In this document: in pieces, positions 8,814 through 17,225 of the stretch | Layout of the letters: each line of letters opens with the position of its first letter | Numbering within the stretch: the first letter of the stretch is position 1 | Position numbers and translations under genes: made by a program | Assembly (NCBI RefSeq): GCF_016918075.2 | Contig: NZ_JAERPS020000001.1 | Coordinates: 310,001-374,000, forward strand | Source of the DNA: Rheinheimera maricola | GTDB taxonomy: Bacteria; Pseudomonadota; Gammaproteobacteria; Enterobacterales; Alteromonadaceae | DNA: 64,000 bases | Direction: 5' to 3' | The notes under the pieces: generated by a model | Database searches by the model: none | What the model saw: the letters and a program-made list of their open reading frames with translations, nothing else | What the model was told of the DNA's origin: nothing

Positions 8814-9407
8814 ATGGCATTATCGTTTTTTATCAGTGGCTTCAGCGCTGCAGAACACAATGCCGAACAGCTTTTTACCCTGTACAGGGATAGCGCAAAC
8901 ACGGCTTATTTGGAAAAGTTAATCGCGTTGTATGGTGACGCGCTATACCACTACCTGGCGCGTCAATCTAGCCGCAGTTTGGCTGAGGATGTCAGCCAGC
9001 AATGTTGGTTAAAACTGCTGGAGCAGCCATACAGTTTTCGTGGCAACAGCAGTTTTAAAACCTGGCTATTTAGTGTTGGCCGTAACTGCTTGATTGATGA
9101 AATGCGCCGGCACAAATACTGGCAGACGGAACTGGATATGGCGTTGTTAAGTGCTGAAGTGGCCGGCGATGACGGTAGTTGCCCGGTAGCGCAGTTAAGC
9201 CAATCGCAGTGTCAGCTTAAGTGGGCCGAGCAGTTGGCATTATTGCCGTTTTTGCAGCGTGAGGCTCTGATGTTGCAACTAGAAGGCTTTTCACTGGAGC
9301 AAATAAGTACTATTACCGGGCAGGGAGAAGAAACTATTAAAAGCCGTTTGCGCTATGCCCGCCAAGCGCTACAGCCATTAAACGGAGATTCGCATGAACA
9401 GGCCTGA
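8814..9407 (+). CDS. ECF-type RNA polymerase sigma factor
   Basis: 197 residues with region 2 (about 45-105), including SLAEDVSQQCWLKLLEQP and the RGNSSFKTWLFSVGRNCLID stretch that contacts the -10 element. Region 4 (about 135-190) holds a helix-turn-helix around GFSLEQISTITGQGEETIKS. No region 1 or 3 is present, which defines an ECF factor. It begins 35 bases after the TonB-like gene with an AAGGAG ribosome-binding site and overlaps the next gene by 14 bases, the classic sigma/anti-sigma arrangement. The ECF subgroup is not assignable by eye. Confidence 0.9.
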   Translation: MALSFFISGFSAAEHNAEQLFTLYRDSANTAYLEKLIALYGDALYHYLARQSSRSLAEDVSQQCWLKLLEQPYSFRGNSSFKTWLFSVGRNCLIDEMRRHKYWQTELDMALLSAEVAGDDGSCPVAQLSQSQCQLKWAEQLALLPFLQREALMLQLEGFSLEQISTITGQGEETIKSRLRYARQALQPLNGDSHEQA

Positions 9408-9999
9408 GCAGACTGAGCAAAAGCTGCAACAACAGTATCAGCATGATAAAGCTTGCCATGTGTTGCCAGCCCATGTCCGCCGTGCCGTGCTAAAACAGGC
9501 GGCCGGTCGCCAGCGCAAAAATTGGCACGGTCTGTGGCGCAATACACAGCTGGCGCTGAGTTGTGCCTTTATGCTGGTATTGGGCTATTTGTTGCTGCAG
9601 GTCACGCCAGAAGCACAGTGGTATTATCAAATTGCCCTTAGCGAGGATGCACAGTACCGCCAGGTTCAGCATCATGGTGTCACTGATCAACCTGGCGTTT
9701 TGCGGGTAAACGGTAAAGATAGCGCCAGCAGCGCATACCAGCAGTATTTGGCTTCTGAGCAGCGCGATAAAGCGTTTTATGCCCAAACCGGTTTATTACA
9801 GCAACAGGCGGATCAGTGGCAAATTAGTGTCTGCAATGAGTTATTGCTAACCATAGACAAACAATTGCTGCATCATTTGCAATTATCTGCCGATCTCGGT
9901 GCAGTTGAGCGGCAATGGGTAGAGTTTATCAGCGATCCTGCAGGTCAGTTGGTCGCTATCAGGCCGGTTAGTGATGCTGTTCAGTGCCCTCAAAGTTGA
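9394..9999 (+). CDS. putative membrane anti-sigma factor
   Basis: 201 residues: a cytoplasmic N-terminal part of about 50 residues rich in Gln and His (PEQTEQKLQQQYQHDKACHV), one membrane span (about 52-70, LALSCAFMLVLGYLLLQV) and a periplasmic C-terminal domain with no family I recognise. The 14-base overlap with the sigma gene and the single-span layout support an anti-sigma role. There is no HXXXCXXC zinc motif, so it is not a ZAS-type anti-sigma. A single-span protein of unrelated function cannot be excluded. Confidence 0.6.
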   Translation: MNRPEQTEQKLQQQYQHDKACHVLPAHVRRAVLKQAAGRQRKNWHGLWRNTQLALSCAFMLVLGYLLLQVTPEAQWYYQIALSEDAQYRQVQHHGVTDQPGVLRVNGKDSASSAYQQYLASEQRDKAFYAQTGLLQQQADQWQISVCNELLLTIDKQLLHHLQLSADLGAVERQWVEFISDPAGQLVAIRPVSDAVQCPQS

Positions 10000-10090
10000 C
10001 GTTGTGCCAATTTAAATGCTGCTACGGCTATGTTGGCGCCGGTAAAAATTAAAGTGAACATATAACTGTCTGCGCGCTTGCCGCATTGGG

Positions 10091-10119
10091 TTGGCAAGTG
10101 CAGCTAAAGCCAATACAAT
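10091..10119 (+). promoter_or_regulatory. candidate sigma-70 promoter of the serine hydrolase gene
   Basis: TTGGCA (10091-10096), 17 bases and TACAAT (10114-10119) make a good sigma-70 match about 50 bases before the proposed TTG start at 10171. CTTGCC/GGCAAG (10078-10083 and 10092-10097) forms an inverted repeat overlapping the -35 and could be an operator. Confidence 0.5.
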
Positions 10120-10170
10120 GGCCAATCGATTAGAATAGCTGGTTTGGCAACAGACAGAAAAGGTAATCCA

Positions 10171-11328
10171 TTGAAGCAGTATTTTCTGGCAGTAGCCTGT
10201 TTCGCAGGCGCATTTAGTCTGAACGCGCAACCAGAAATGGCGCCGTTAGTTGCTGATTTTGATCAGTACTACAGTGCCAAACTCACCGAGCACAAAATAC
10301 CAGGTGGCGCTTATGCCATAGTACAAGGCAATAAAATTATCGCCACCGCCGGTTTTGGCGTGCGCCAGCAAGGTAGTAAAGCTGCGGTTGATCCTCATAC
10401 GGTATTTCGCATTGCTTCGGTATCAAAGACATTTGCTGCCGGGCTGGCGAGTATAGTGGCATCGCAGGGCCATTTTAGTTGGGACGATAAGGTTACACAG
10501 TATTTGCCGCAGTTTTCATTTAAATCGGCGCGGTATAATAATCAGCTAAAAGTCGAACATTTGTTGTCACAAAGCACTGGGGTTATGCCAAACGCTTATG
10601 ACAATCTGATTGAAGCGAATGTACAGCCGAAGCTCATTTTGCCACAATTCAAAAAAATTGATCCCCTGTGTCCACCCGGTCAGTGTTACGGTTATCAAAA
10701 TGTATTGTTTAGCCTGATCGAACCCATAATGCAGCAAACTACCGGTAAGACTTATGCTGAGCTGATGCAGGAAAATATCTTTACTCCACTACAACTGCCT
10801 ACCGCGTCAGTAGGGCTGGACGGTTTTTTTAGCACCGAAAACCGCGCTATGCCGCATGTGCGTGCGCGTGGCAGCTGGCACAGTACTAAAGTGGCTGAAA
10901 GTTATTACCGTTTTGCACCGGCGGCGGGCGTCAATGCCAGTGCTGTCGATCTGGGCTACTGGCTTGTCGCGCAGTTAGGGCATAATCCGGCAGTATTTTC
11001 CGATACTCTGCTGGCACAAATTACCAGTAAACGGGTAAAAACCCGGCGCGACTTACGCCGCAAAGATTGGCGCCGCTATTTAACCGATGCGCATTATGCA
11101 CTGGGCTGGCGGGTGTATCAGTTTGGTCAGGATGAGCTTATCTACCATGGCGGCTGGGTTAAAGGCTACCGGGCAGAAATTGCTTATTCGCGCGAACATC
11201 AGCTGGGTTTAGTTATGCTAATAAATGCTGAGTCAAACGTAATGAATGAAATGGGCACGTATTTCTGGTCAGCAATGCTAAGTGCTATTCATCAATATGA
11301 AGCAGAGCAGCAGCCCCAGCCGTTGTAG
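10171..11328 (+). CDS. secreted beta-lactamase-family serine hydrolase (class C / penicillin-binding fold)
   Basis: 385 residues from a TTG start at 10171, chosen because it gives a clean signal peptide (MKQYFLAVACFAGAFSLNAQ) and follows an AAAAGG ribosome-binding site. The frame is open upstream to another TTG at 10144. Motifs of the family are SVSK (nucleophile Ser83, Lys86), a YQN tyrosine motif near residue 172 following two cysteines (CPPGQC), and HGG near residue 328 replacing the KTG box. HGG instead of KTG points to an esterase, peptidase or amidase rather than a true AmpC. Monocistronic with its own promoter. Confidence 0.82.
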   Translation: MKQYFLAVACFAGAFSLNAQPEMAPLVADFDQYYSAKLTEHKIPGGAYAIVQGNKIIATAGFGVRQQGSKAAVDPHTVFRIASVSKTFAAGLASIVASQGHFSWDDKVTQYLPQFSFKSARYNNQLKVEHLLSQSTGVMPNAYDNLIEANVQPKLILPQFKKIDPLCPPGQCYGYQNVLFSLIEPIMQQTTGKTYAELMQENIFTPLQLPTASVGLDGFFSTENRAMPHVRARGSWHSTKVAESYYRFAPAAGVNASAVDLGYWLVAQLGHNPAVFSDTLLAQITSKRVKTRRDLRRKDWRRYLTDAHYALGWRVYQFGQDELIYHGGWVKGYRAEIAYSREHQLGLVMLINAESNVMNEMGTYFWSAMLSAIHQYEAEQQPQPL

Positions 11329-11375
11329 CGCAGCTGCAATCAAGCAAAGGTGTCTAAGTATATTTATGTCAAAGC

Positions 11376-12170
11376 TCAACTGAGTTGATAAAGGTTCAGC
11401 AGAAAATCAATGCTGATAGCCGGCAGGCTGTCAGCAAACTGCTGTTTTTGCTCAGCGCTGAATTTCCATGCTAGTGGCACCATTTGCACCAGAGCCAGTA
11501 AATCTGCTGCGTGGTCAAACGTTAGCTGAAATTGCAATCGCTCACGGCTAAGATGCGCAAAACCATCGAGGCTGGCGATAGTGTCGTCGTGCAGCTGCAC
11601 CTGTGCATACACCGCTTGCTTTATTTCAACTAAATGCGCAGGTCCGGGTGTAACGGTAATTAAGTGGCCGCCTTTGTTAATTAAGCGTGTTAGCTCCTCT
11701 GCCTTAGACGGTGCATAGATGCGCACTATGGCGTCAAAGCTGTTATCGGCAAAAGGCAACTGGTAAGCACTGGCGACACTAAAGGCAATATCGCGATGTG
11801 ATTTTGCGGCAAACTTTATTGCCGTTTTAGAAATGTCGACACCAAATAACCGGAGCTGTGGCAAAGCCTGTTTGAGCAAGGCTGTGTAGTAACCTTCACC
11901 ACAACCCAAATCTAGCAGCGTATTAGCACCAAGCGGTTTAAGCGTGTTAATAATGGCCTGCGCCAACGGCGCATACCAGCCCGCTTGTAAAAATGCGCGA
12001 CGTGCCAGCATCATCTCTTTGTTATCGCCGGGGTCTTTCGAGTTTTTTTGCTGCACGGGCAGTAAATTAACATAACCTTCGCGGGCTATATCAAAGCTGT
12101 GGCGATTCCCACACTGATACTGTTTGTCGTTAAGCATAAGCGGCTGTTGGCACAGCGGACACAGGTACAT
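11376..12170 (-). CDS. rlmA: RlmA, 23S rRNA (guanine-N1)-methyltransferase
   Basis: SAM-dependent methyltransferase that modifies G745 of 23S rRNA. 264 residues from the ATG at 12170, which a GGAAG site precedes. The N-terminal zinc finger (CPLC near residues 4-7, then CGNRH) is followed by FDIAREGYVNLLPVQQK and DPGDNKEMMLARRAFL, both diagnostic of RlmA. The SAM-binding loop LLDLGCGEGYYT lies near residue 90. The frame stays open 14 codons upstream, but the standard start gives MYLCPLCQQPL. Convergent with the hydrolase gene. Confidence 0.93.
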   Translation of the reverse strand: MYLCPLCQQPLMLNDKQYQCGNRHSFDIAREGYVNLLPVQQKNSKDPGDNKEMMLARRAFLQAGWYAPLAQAIINTLKPLGANTLLDLGCGEGYYTALLKQALPQLRLFGVDISKTAIKFAAKSHRDIAFSVASAYQLPFADNSFDAIVRIYAPSKAEELTRLINKGGHLITVTPGPAHLVEIKQAVYAQVQLHDDTIASLDGFAHLSRERLQFQLTFDHAADLLALVQMVPLAWKFSAEQKQQFADSLPAISIDFLLNLYQLS

Positions 12171-12199
12171 AGCAACTTCCGGCCGGAAAAAAGGCCGAC

Positions 12200-12229
12200 A
12201 GTGTAGCAGCACAGCAGTGTTTTCGGCAA
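12200..12229 (-). promoter_or_regulatory. candidate promoter of rlmA
   Basis: On the minus strand TTGCCG (12229-12224), 18 bases and TACACT (12205-12200) match a sigma-70 promoter about 30 bases upstream of the rlmA ATG. Each hexamer matches only four of six consensus bases. Confidence 0.3.
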
Positions 12230-12411
12230 AGGCTTGCTATACTGGCGGCATTGTTAATTTAGCCTCGTGTCGGGTAATAAGCTGCTGACATGAACAAGCT
12301 GGCCGGTTAGAACCTGCAGCGCACAGCCAAAGAGTGTCTGAGTGAGCGCGCAAGCGTGAGCGAGTTGCTTTGGCGAGCACAGCAGTGTTGTAACGCAAGG
12401 CCTGCGATTAC
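12209..12411 (+). repeat. two imperfect direct copies of a ~34-bp sequence between rlmA and the yciU-like gene
   Basis: Copy one spans 12209-12242 and copy two 12377-12411. The first 13 bases (GCACAGCAGTGTT) are identical, and later blocks CAA-GGC-TGC-AT-AC align with small changes. Between them, GCCAAAG (12326-12332) and CTTTGGC (12368-12374) form the arms of an inverted repeat around a GAGTGAGCG-rich core. The first copy overlaps the rlmA promoter area. No gene is present in this 265-base divergent region. Confidence 0.45.
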
Positions 12412-12435
12412 ACTGATGTTAATACCGGAGCACCA

Positions 12436-12759
12436 ATGCAGGATTTAGAATTGTGGACGCTGGACGAGTTATGTGACCACGCATTTGATATTTTTGAAGA
12501 ATTGGCGTCAGAAAACCTGTCGGCAGAAGATTATGCGCTTTACCAGCAAAATTATGAGACCCGCGGTTATGTTGACTTGGCGACACCGGGTGAAGACTGG
12601 GTAGAAATGATGATGCAAGACCTGGAGCCGGAGCTGCACTACGAAGCACAAATAGGCTTAACCGGAGAAAACGGCGCAGCAGACATGGTATTAGCGCGTA
12701 TTTTACTAAGCCGCGAAAAACACGAAGCACTATGTCATGCCCAATGGCGTAGCCATTAG
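12436..12759 (+). CDS. YciU / HI1450-family acidic dsDNA-mimic protein (UPF0263)
   Basis: Small acidic cytoplasmic protein of 107 residues. It lines up with E. coli YciU through DELCDHAFDIFEELASENLS, the central RGYVDLATPGEDWVEMMM and the C-terminal ARILLSREKHEALCHAQWR. The Haemophilus homologue HI1450 has a charge distribution resembling double-stranded DNA and was proposed to act on HU-like proteins. The start follows a CCGGAG site. The last five codons and the stop lie inside the first copy of a 27-bp tandem repeat, so the C-terminus may have been altered by repeat insertion. Confidence 0.82.
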   Translation: MQDLELWTLDELCDHAFDIFEELASENLSAEDYALYQQNYETRGYVDLATPGEDWVEMMMQDLEPELHYEAQIGLTGENGAADMVLARILLSREKHEALCHAQWRSH

Positions 12760-12809
12760 AGATGCAGGGAGCGGCGCAGCCATTAGAGATGCAGGGAGCG
12801 GCGTAGCCA
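12746..12809 (+). repeat. 27-bp tandem repeat, 2.4 copies, overlapping the 3' end of the yciU-like gene
   Basis: Copies run 12746-12772, 12773-12799 and a partial 12800-12809. Full copies differ at one position (GGCGTAGCC versus GGCGCAGCC). The unit carries GATGCAGGGAGC. The first copy contains the stop codon of the upstream gene. Confidence 0.85.
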
Positions 12810-12812
12810 ACC

Positions 12813-12889
12813 TGTAGGGGCGCATTATTGCGCCTACTAGTTTACACACAATCAGCGATAAAAAAGGGCGTAATAATACGCCCCCTACA
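12813..12889. repeat. pair of inverted REP-like palindromes
   Basis: The left element (12813-12836) reads TGTAGGGGCG, CATTATTG, CGCCTAC; the right element (12863-12889) is a near copy in opposite orientation, GGGCGTA, ATAA, TACGCCC followed by CCTACA. Each is a self-complementary hairpin and the two are also mirror copies of each other, so a larger cruciform is possible. Such short palindromes occur as dispersed REP elements in many gammaproteobacteria; whether they are repeated elsewhere in this genome cannot be seen here. Confidence 0.6.
12859..12885 (-). terminator. rho-independent terminator of the POT transporter gene
   Basis: Read on the minus strand, a GGGCGTA/TACGCCC stem (12883-12877 with 12872-12866) with a 4-base loop is followed by a run of Ts (complement of 12860-12865). 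It lies 20 bases past the transporter stop codon. The stem is the right-hand REP-like palindrome, so the repeat appears to double as a terminator. Confidence 0.65.
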
Positions 12890-12904
12890 TTAACGTTCTG
12901 CGGC

Positions 12905-14461
12905 TCAATGCACGCCGTGCATGCGCTTTTTCAGCCAGGGGCTGATACACAGCATAAACACACCAATACCAATACCAACATACAACAAAAAGCTGAACAG
13001 TTCGGTGTAGCCAGCCAATGCAGCACTTACGTCAACCACTTCGCCGGCCGGTACTTCAATAGCCGCCAGTTTTGCCAGTTGGGTGGCTAACAGTTCTGAG
13101 TATGCTGTAGCCAGGAACCAGGCGCCCATCATTACACCAACCACTTTATGCACCGCCAGCTTGGTTACGGCTGATAAGCCAACCGGTGACAAACACAGCT
13201 CGCCCATGGTGTGTAACATATAAGCCAGTACCATCCAGCCTGCACCAACCATACCCGCTTCATTCGGGAACTGCGCACCCAGTACCAATGCACCAAAACC
13301 TAAACCGGCCTGCATAATACCCAAAGCAAATTTAACCGGGGTGCTGGGTTCCAAGTTGCGTTTAGCCAGGAAAATCCACAGCCAAGCAAAAAATGGTGCC
13401 AGGGTGATAATAAACATTGGGTTTAGAGCGCCATATTGGCCGGCAGTGGTTTCAAAACCAAACACATTGCGGTCCATTACGCGATCAGCATATAAGGTCA
13501 TCGAAGACGCCGACTGCTCAAACAGTGCCCAGAACACCACTGTTGAAATGGTCAGCACTATTAATACCATCATGCGGTCACGTTCTTCTTTGGTACACTG
13601 TGTAACCATAAACCAAATAATACCTACCAACACCACCAAGGATAATCCCAACAGGGTGTTATGCACCACCGGGTTATACTGCACCAATTGCCACACAACA
13701 AACAGTGCTGGTAAGGTTGCCAGATAAATCAGCCATTCGCGGTCAATGCCGGCAAATACTTTTTCTTTCAGCAAGCCTGGATTAGAGGGTTCTGCATAGC
13801 CATACAGGTATTTCTGCCCGGCTAAAAACACAATTAAACCCAATACCATACCAATACCGGCTAAGCCAAAACCGTAGCCCCAGCCATAACTTTCGCCTAT
13901 GTAGGTAACCAGTAAAGTTGCAATAAAAGAGCCGGTATTAATACCCATGTAAAAGATAGTAAAGCCTGAATCCCGCCGTGCATCTTCTTTACCGTACAGT
14001 TGGCCGACAATAGTAGAGATATTTGGCTTTAAAAAGCCGACACCCATAATAATCAGCGCCAGTGAGAAGTAAAATACCTGTATGGCACCAGTATCTTGTA
14101 CTACCACACCATCCTGAAGGTAGGCTTGGAAGCCCTCATAGGCCAGGCCAAGGTGACCTAAACAAAGCAAAATGGCACCAAAGGTTACGGCTTTACGCAT
14201 ACCTAAATAGCGGTCGGCTAACATGCCGCCAATGACTGGCATGGCGTACACTAAACCAGCATAGCTACCCAACACATCAAGGCCACCTGCATCACTGAAT
14301 AAGTGATACTTTGTTAAATACAACAACAGCAAATATTTCATGCCGTAAAAAGAAAAGCGTTCCCACATTTCGGTGAGAAAGCACACATATAGCCCGACCG
14401 GATGGCCGAGAAATTGCGGCTGATTGGCTGGCGCCACCGCAGCAGTGCTTGATTCAGTCAT
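12905..14461 (-). CDS. POT/PTR2-family proton-dependent oligopeptide transporter
   Basis: Inner-membrane symporter that imports di- and tripeptides with protons. 518 residues from the ATG at 14461, with about 14 hydrophobic spans. Family signatures are present: EMWERFSFYGM in helix 1 (ExxERFxYYG), GGMLADRYLGMRKAV (PTR2 signature 1) and FYMGINTGSF (signature 2). The in-frame ATG at 14497 adds 12 residues; 14461 is preferred for its position after GGGGAA and because the family begins close to ERFSFYGM. Flanked by its own promoter and terminator. Confidence 0.93.
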   Translation of the reverse strand: MTESSTAAVAPANQPQFLGHPVGLYVCFLTEMWERFSFYGMKYLLLLYLTKYHLFSDAGGLDVLGSYAGLVYAMPVIGGMLADRYLGMRKAVTFGAILLCLGHLGLAYEGFQAYLQDGVVVQDTGAIQVFYFSLALIIMGVGFLKPNISTIVGQLYGKEDARRDSGFTIFYMGINTGSFIATLLVTYIGESYGWGYGFGLAGIGMVLGLIVFLAGQKYLYGYAEPSNPGLLKEKVFAGIDREWLIYLATLPALFVVWQLVQYNPVVHNTLLGLSLVVLVGIIWFMVTQCTKEERDRMMVLIVLTISTVVFWALFEQSASSMTLYADRVMDRNVFGFETTAGQYGALNPMFIITLAPFFAWLWIFLAKRNLEPSTPVKFALGIMQAGLGFGALVLGAQFPNEAGMVGAGWMVLAYMLHTMGELCLSPVGLSAVTKLAVHKVVGVMMGAWFLATAYSELLATQLAKLAAIEVPAGEVVDVSAALAGYTELFSFLLYVGIGIGVFMLCISPWLKKRMHGVH

Positions 14462-14519
14462 GGATTCCCCAGTTTTTATTAGAATTATTTGCTTCATTAT
14501 TCAGCTAGAAGCTTGCCGG

Positions 14520-14548
14520 ATTATGCAGATGTTAGCCGGGAATGTCAT
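14520..14548 (-). promoter_or_regulatory. sigma-70 promoter of the POT transporter gene
   Basis: On the minus strand ATGACA (14548-14543), 17 bases and CATAAT (14525-14520) match five of six consensus bases in each hexamer. Predicted transcription start is near 14513, leaving a leader of about 50 bases. Confidence 0.6.
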
Positions 14549-14609
14549 CACTGCTACTGGGGCAATAAGTTGAAAAGCACAAAAATCGCCGTTATTGCGC
14601 TGGTTTTGG

Positions 14610-14909
14610 TTAAGATGGGTACAATTGTTTGCGCAACCGGGCAAAATCTTTTTGACACAAGGCAAACGTCAGCGGCCGGGTAATCGCCGGATAAGCCACT
14701 ATTAGTAACACTATGTAGCCTGCAATTGCCCAACCATCAGCGCGGGCGATCAGTAAAAACAGGGGTATTAACACCAGCAGTTTAATAATGTTCAGGGTGA
14801 TTTTTGTTGGCACAGGTAAGTTGTCTGCTGCCTTGCGGATCACGGCCATGCGCTGAGCAAAGCTTAAGCCAACAAGTTCAGGAATATTCCTGCTGTTCAA
14901 ATATAACAT
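14610..14909 (-). CDS. small two-span membrane protein, function unknown
   Basis: 99 residues with an AGAGGA ribosome-binding site 8 bases before the ATG. A polar N-terminus (RNIPELVGLSFAQRMAVIRKA) is followed by two hydrophobic spans (about 40-56 and 61-77) and a basic tail (KDFARLRKQLYPS). The layout recalls short conserved Alteromonadales membrane proteins of the DUF6170 kind, but I cannot confirm that family by eye. It is read in the same direction as, and may precede, the POT gene. Confidence 0.65.
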   Translation of the reverse strand: MLYLNSRNIPELVGLSFAQRMAVIRKAADNLPVPTKITLNIIKLLVLIPLFLLIARADGWAIAGYIVLLIVAYPAITRPLTFALCQKDFARLRKQLYPS

Positions 14910-14955
14910 GGTAGAGTCCTCTAGTTCTGTGCGTTAGTTTACCGGTTGTGGCTAT

Positions 14956-14968
14956 CGCTTTAAAAGCG
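14956..14968. repeat. 13-bp perfect palindrome upstream of wecB
   Basis: CGCTTT, A, AAAGCG lies 43 bases before the wecB start, in the divergent gap with the small membrane protein. It overlaps a weak promoter-like pair TTTACC (14938-14943) / TAAAAG (14961-14966). It could be a repressor operator; the loop is too small for a terminator. Confidence 0.35.
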
Positions 14969-15010
14969 CTTTTGGTAAGCTTTACGCCATTAAAGGAATA
15001 GGGATCTGTG

Positions 15011-16147
15011 ATGATTAAAGTTCTCAGTGTGTTCGGTACCCGGCCCGAAGCGATAAAAATGGCGCCACTAGTTAATTTACTGAAACAACAAACGGATATT
15101 GACAGTCGGGTCTGCGTTACCGGGCAGCATCGTGAAATGCTGGATCAGGTATTGCAGTTATTTGCCATAAAACCAGAATACGATCTGGCTATTATGAAAG
15201 CGGGCCAGGATTTATATGATGTAACCACCAGTATACTGCTGAACATTAAACCGGTACTGCGCGAGTTTAAACCTGACGTGGTATTAGTGCACGGTGATAC
15301 CAGTACTACCTTTGCCGCCGCATTAGCCTGCTACTACGAAAAAATTGCTGTGGGCCATGTCGAAGCAGGTTTACGTACGGGCAATATTTACAGCCCGTGG
15401 CCGGAGGAGGCGAACCGTAAGCTTACCGGTGCTATTACGCGCTTTCATTTTGCACCTACCGACACATCCAAACAAAATTTACTCAATGAGCAGGTTAACC
15501 CGGCACATATTGTGGTAACCGGTAATACCGTTATTGATGCGCTGGTGCAGGTAGTGGCAAAAATTGAAGATGATGCCGTGCTAAGTAAGCGCTTTGCCGA
15601 TGCCTTTCCGTTTGGTCAGCATGGCAGACGGCTTATTTTGGTCACCGGCCATCGTCGTGAAAGTTTCGGCGCCGGTTTTGACAATATCTGTGCGGCACTA
15701 AAACAAATTGCCGACGACTTTCCAGATTGCGATATCGTTTATCCGGTGCATCTAAATCCAAATGTGCGTGAACCGGTATTCCGTTTATTGTCAGCGGCAG
15801 CCAACGTACACTTAATTGAGCCGCAGGATTATCTGCCCTTTGTTTATTTGATGAGTCGCAGCACTGTGGTGCTAACTGATTCTGGCGGTATCCAGGAAGA
15901 AGCGCCGTCGTTGGGCAAACCTGTGCTGGTGATGCGGGATACTACAGAGCGGCCGGAAGCCGTTGCCGCAGGTACAGTGAAACTAGTGGGTACAGACCGG
16001 GCAAAAATTGTAGCAGAAGTTACTAAACTGCTGACGGATAAGGCATACTATGACAGCATGAGTTTCGCCCATAACCCTTATGGCGATGGACAAGCTTGCC
16101 AGCGCATTATAGATGTTATTAAAACAGCTGTCGGCGTAACACGCTAA
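15011..16147 (+). CDS. wecB: WecB, UDP-N-acetylglucosamine 2-epimerase (non-hydrolysing)
   Basis: Converts UDP-GlcNAc to UDP-ManNAc for surface polysaccharide synthesis. 378 residues from the ATG at 15011 (a GTG one codon earlier is possible). Family motifs: [13 protein letters not shown] at the N-terminus, [22 protein letters not shown], and the C-terminal [20 protein letters not shown] plus TERPEA, all with catalytic Asp/Glu/His residues in place. First gene of a three-gene nucleotide-sugar operon with only 17 bases to the next gene. Confidence 0.95.
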   Translation: MIKVLSVFGTRPEAIKMAPLVNLLKQQTDIDSRVCVTGQHREMLDQVLQLFAIKPEYDLAIMKAGQDLYDVTTSILLNIKPVLREFKPDVVLVHGDTSTTFAAALACYYEKIAVGHVEAGLRTGNIYSPWPEEANRKLTGAITRFHFAPTDTSKQNLLNEQVNPAHIVVTGNTVIDALVQVVAKIEDDAVLSKRFADAFPFGQHGRRLILVTGHRRESFGAGFDNICAALKQIADDFPDCDIVYPVHLNPNVREPVFRLLSAAANVHLIEPQDYLPFVYLMSRSTVVLTDSGGIQEEAPSLGKPVLVMRDTTERPEAVAAGTVKLVGTDRAKIVAEVTKLLTDKAYYDSMSFAHNPYGDGQACQRIIDVIKTAVGVTR

Positions 16148-16164
16148 CAGACGGAGACAAGAAT

Positions 16165-17169
16165 ATGGATATTCTGCAGCAATTGCAGCAAGCGCCTAAA
16201 CGCTGGTTAGTTACCGGCTGCGCTGGATTTATTGGTTCTAACTTATTAGAAACCTTGTTAAAGGCCAATCAAAACGTAGTAGGGTTAGACAATTTTGCTA
16301 CTGGCCATCAGCGTAACCTCGACGAAGTGCAATCATTGGTTAGCCCACAACAATGGGCAAATTTTAACTTTATCAATGGTGATATCCGTCAGCTCGACGA
16401 CTGTCACCGAGCGTGCAGTGGGGTAGACTATGTACTGCATCAAGCTGCGCTTGGCTCAGTGCCGCGTTCTATAAACGACCCTATAACAACCAATGCGACT
16501 AATATTAGCGGCTTTTTAAATATGTTGGTTGCGGCGCGCGATGCGGGCGTGAAACGGGTGGTTTATGCGGCGTCTAGCTCTACCTATGGTGACCATCCAG
16601 CCCTGCCAAAAGTTGAAGATGTTATTGGTAAGCCGCTGTCGCCGTACGCTATTACCAAGTATGTCAATGAGTTATACGCTGATGTGTTTTCACGCAGTTA
16701 TGGTTTCCACAGTATTGGCCTGCGCTACTTTAACGTTTTTGGTCCACGACAGGACCCTAACGGCGCTTATGCCGCCGTGATACCGAAGTGGACAGCCGCT
16801 ATGATTGCCGGCGAAGACGTAGTGATAAATGGTGATGGTGAAACCAGCCGCGATTTCTGTTTTGTCGCAAATGCCGTACAAGCTAACATTCGGGCCGCGT
16901 TGGCCACTATAGCGCATAGCGAAGTCTTTAATGTTGCCTTGGGCGATCGTACTACGCTGAACGAATTATTTACTGCACTGGCACAAAGCCTGGCAGACAA
17001 TGGCATTACATATAACAAAGCTGCGCAGCATGCTGATTTTCGCGCCGGCGATGTGCGCCACTCGCAAGCTGACATCAGCAAAGCCAGGGCAGCCATCGGC
17101 TATGCGCCGCAATTCCGTATTCGTGATGGTTTAGCGCTGGCGATGCCGTGGTATATTGCGCAGCAATAA
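16165..17169 (+). CDS. WbpP/TviC-type UDP-N-acetylhexosamine 4-epimerase
   Basis: Extended short-chain dehydrogenase fold. 334 residues with NAD-binding GCAGFIGSN near residue 18, a Ser in SSSTYGDHP, the catalytic YAITK (YxxxK) and the WbpP-typical strand [10 protein letters not shown]. WbpP and TviC interconvert UDP-GlcNAc and UDP-GalNAc or their uronates. The adjacent dehydrogenase makes UDP-GalNAcA or UDP-GlcNAcA as a product of the pair likely. GGAGAC precedes the ATG. Confidence 0.88.
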   Translation: MDILQQLQQAPKRWLVTGCAGFIGSNLLETLLKANQNVVGLDNFATGHQRNLDEVQSLVSPQQWANFNFINGDIRQLDDCHRACSGVDYVLHQAALGSVPRSINDPITTNATNISGFLNMLVAARDAGVKRVVYAASSSTYGDHPALPKVEDVIGKPLSPYAITKYVNELYADVFSRSYGFHSIGLRYFNVFGPRQDPNGAYAAVIPKWTAAMIAGEDVVINGDGETSRDFCFVANAVQANIRAALATIAHSEVFNVALGDRTTLNELFTALAQSLADNGITYNKAAQHADFRAGDVRHSQADISKARAAIGYAPQFRIRDGLALAMPWYIAQQ

Positions 17170-17225
17170 ACACAAACGGCCTACTTTTAATTATTGAGTA
17201 AATGGACTTACACAGGATTTACAGC

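Noticed and set aside
10171-11328. genuine class C beta-lactamase (AmpC)
   Set aside because: The KTG box is replaced by HGG, which points to another member of the serine hydrolase superfamily.
12419-12730. 103-codon minus-strand ORF opposite the yciU-like gene
   Set aside because: The + strand protein has a clear family match; the minus frame is a shadow.
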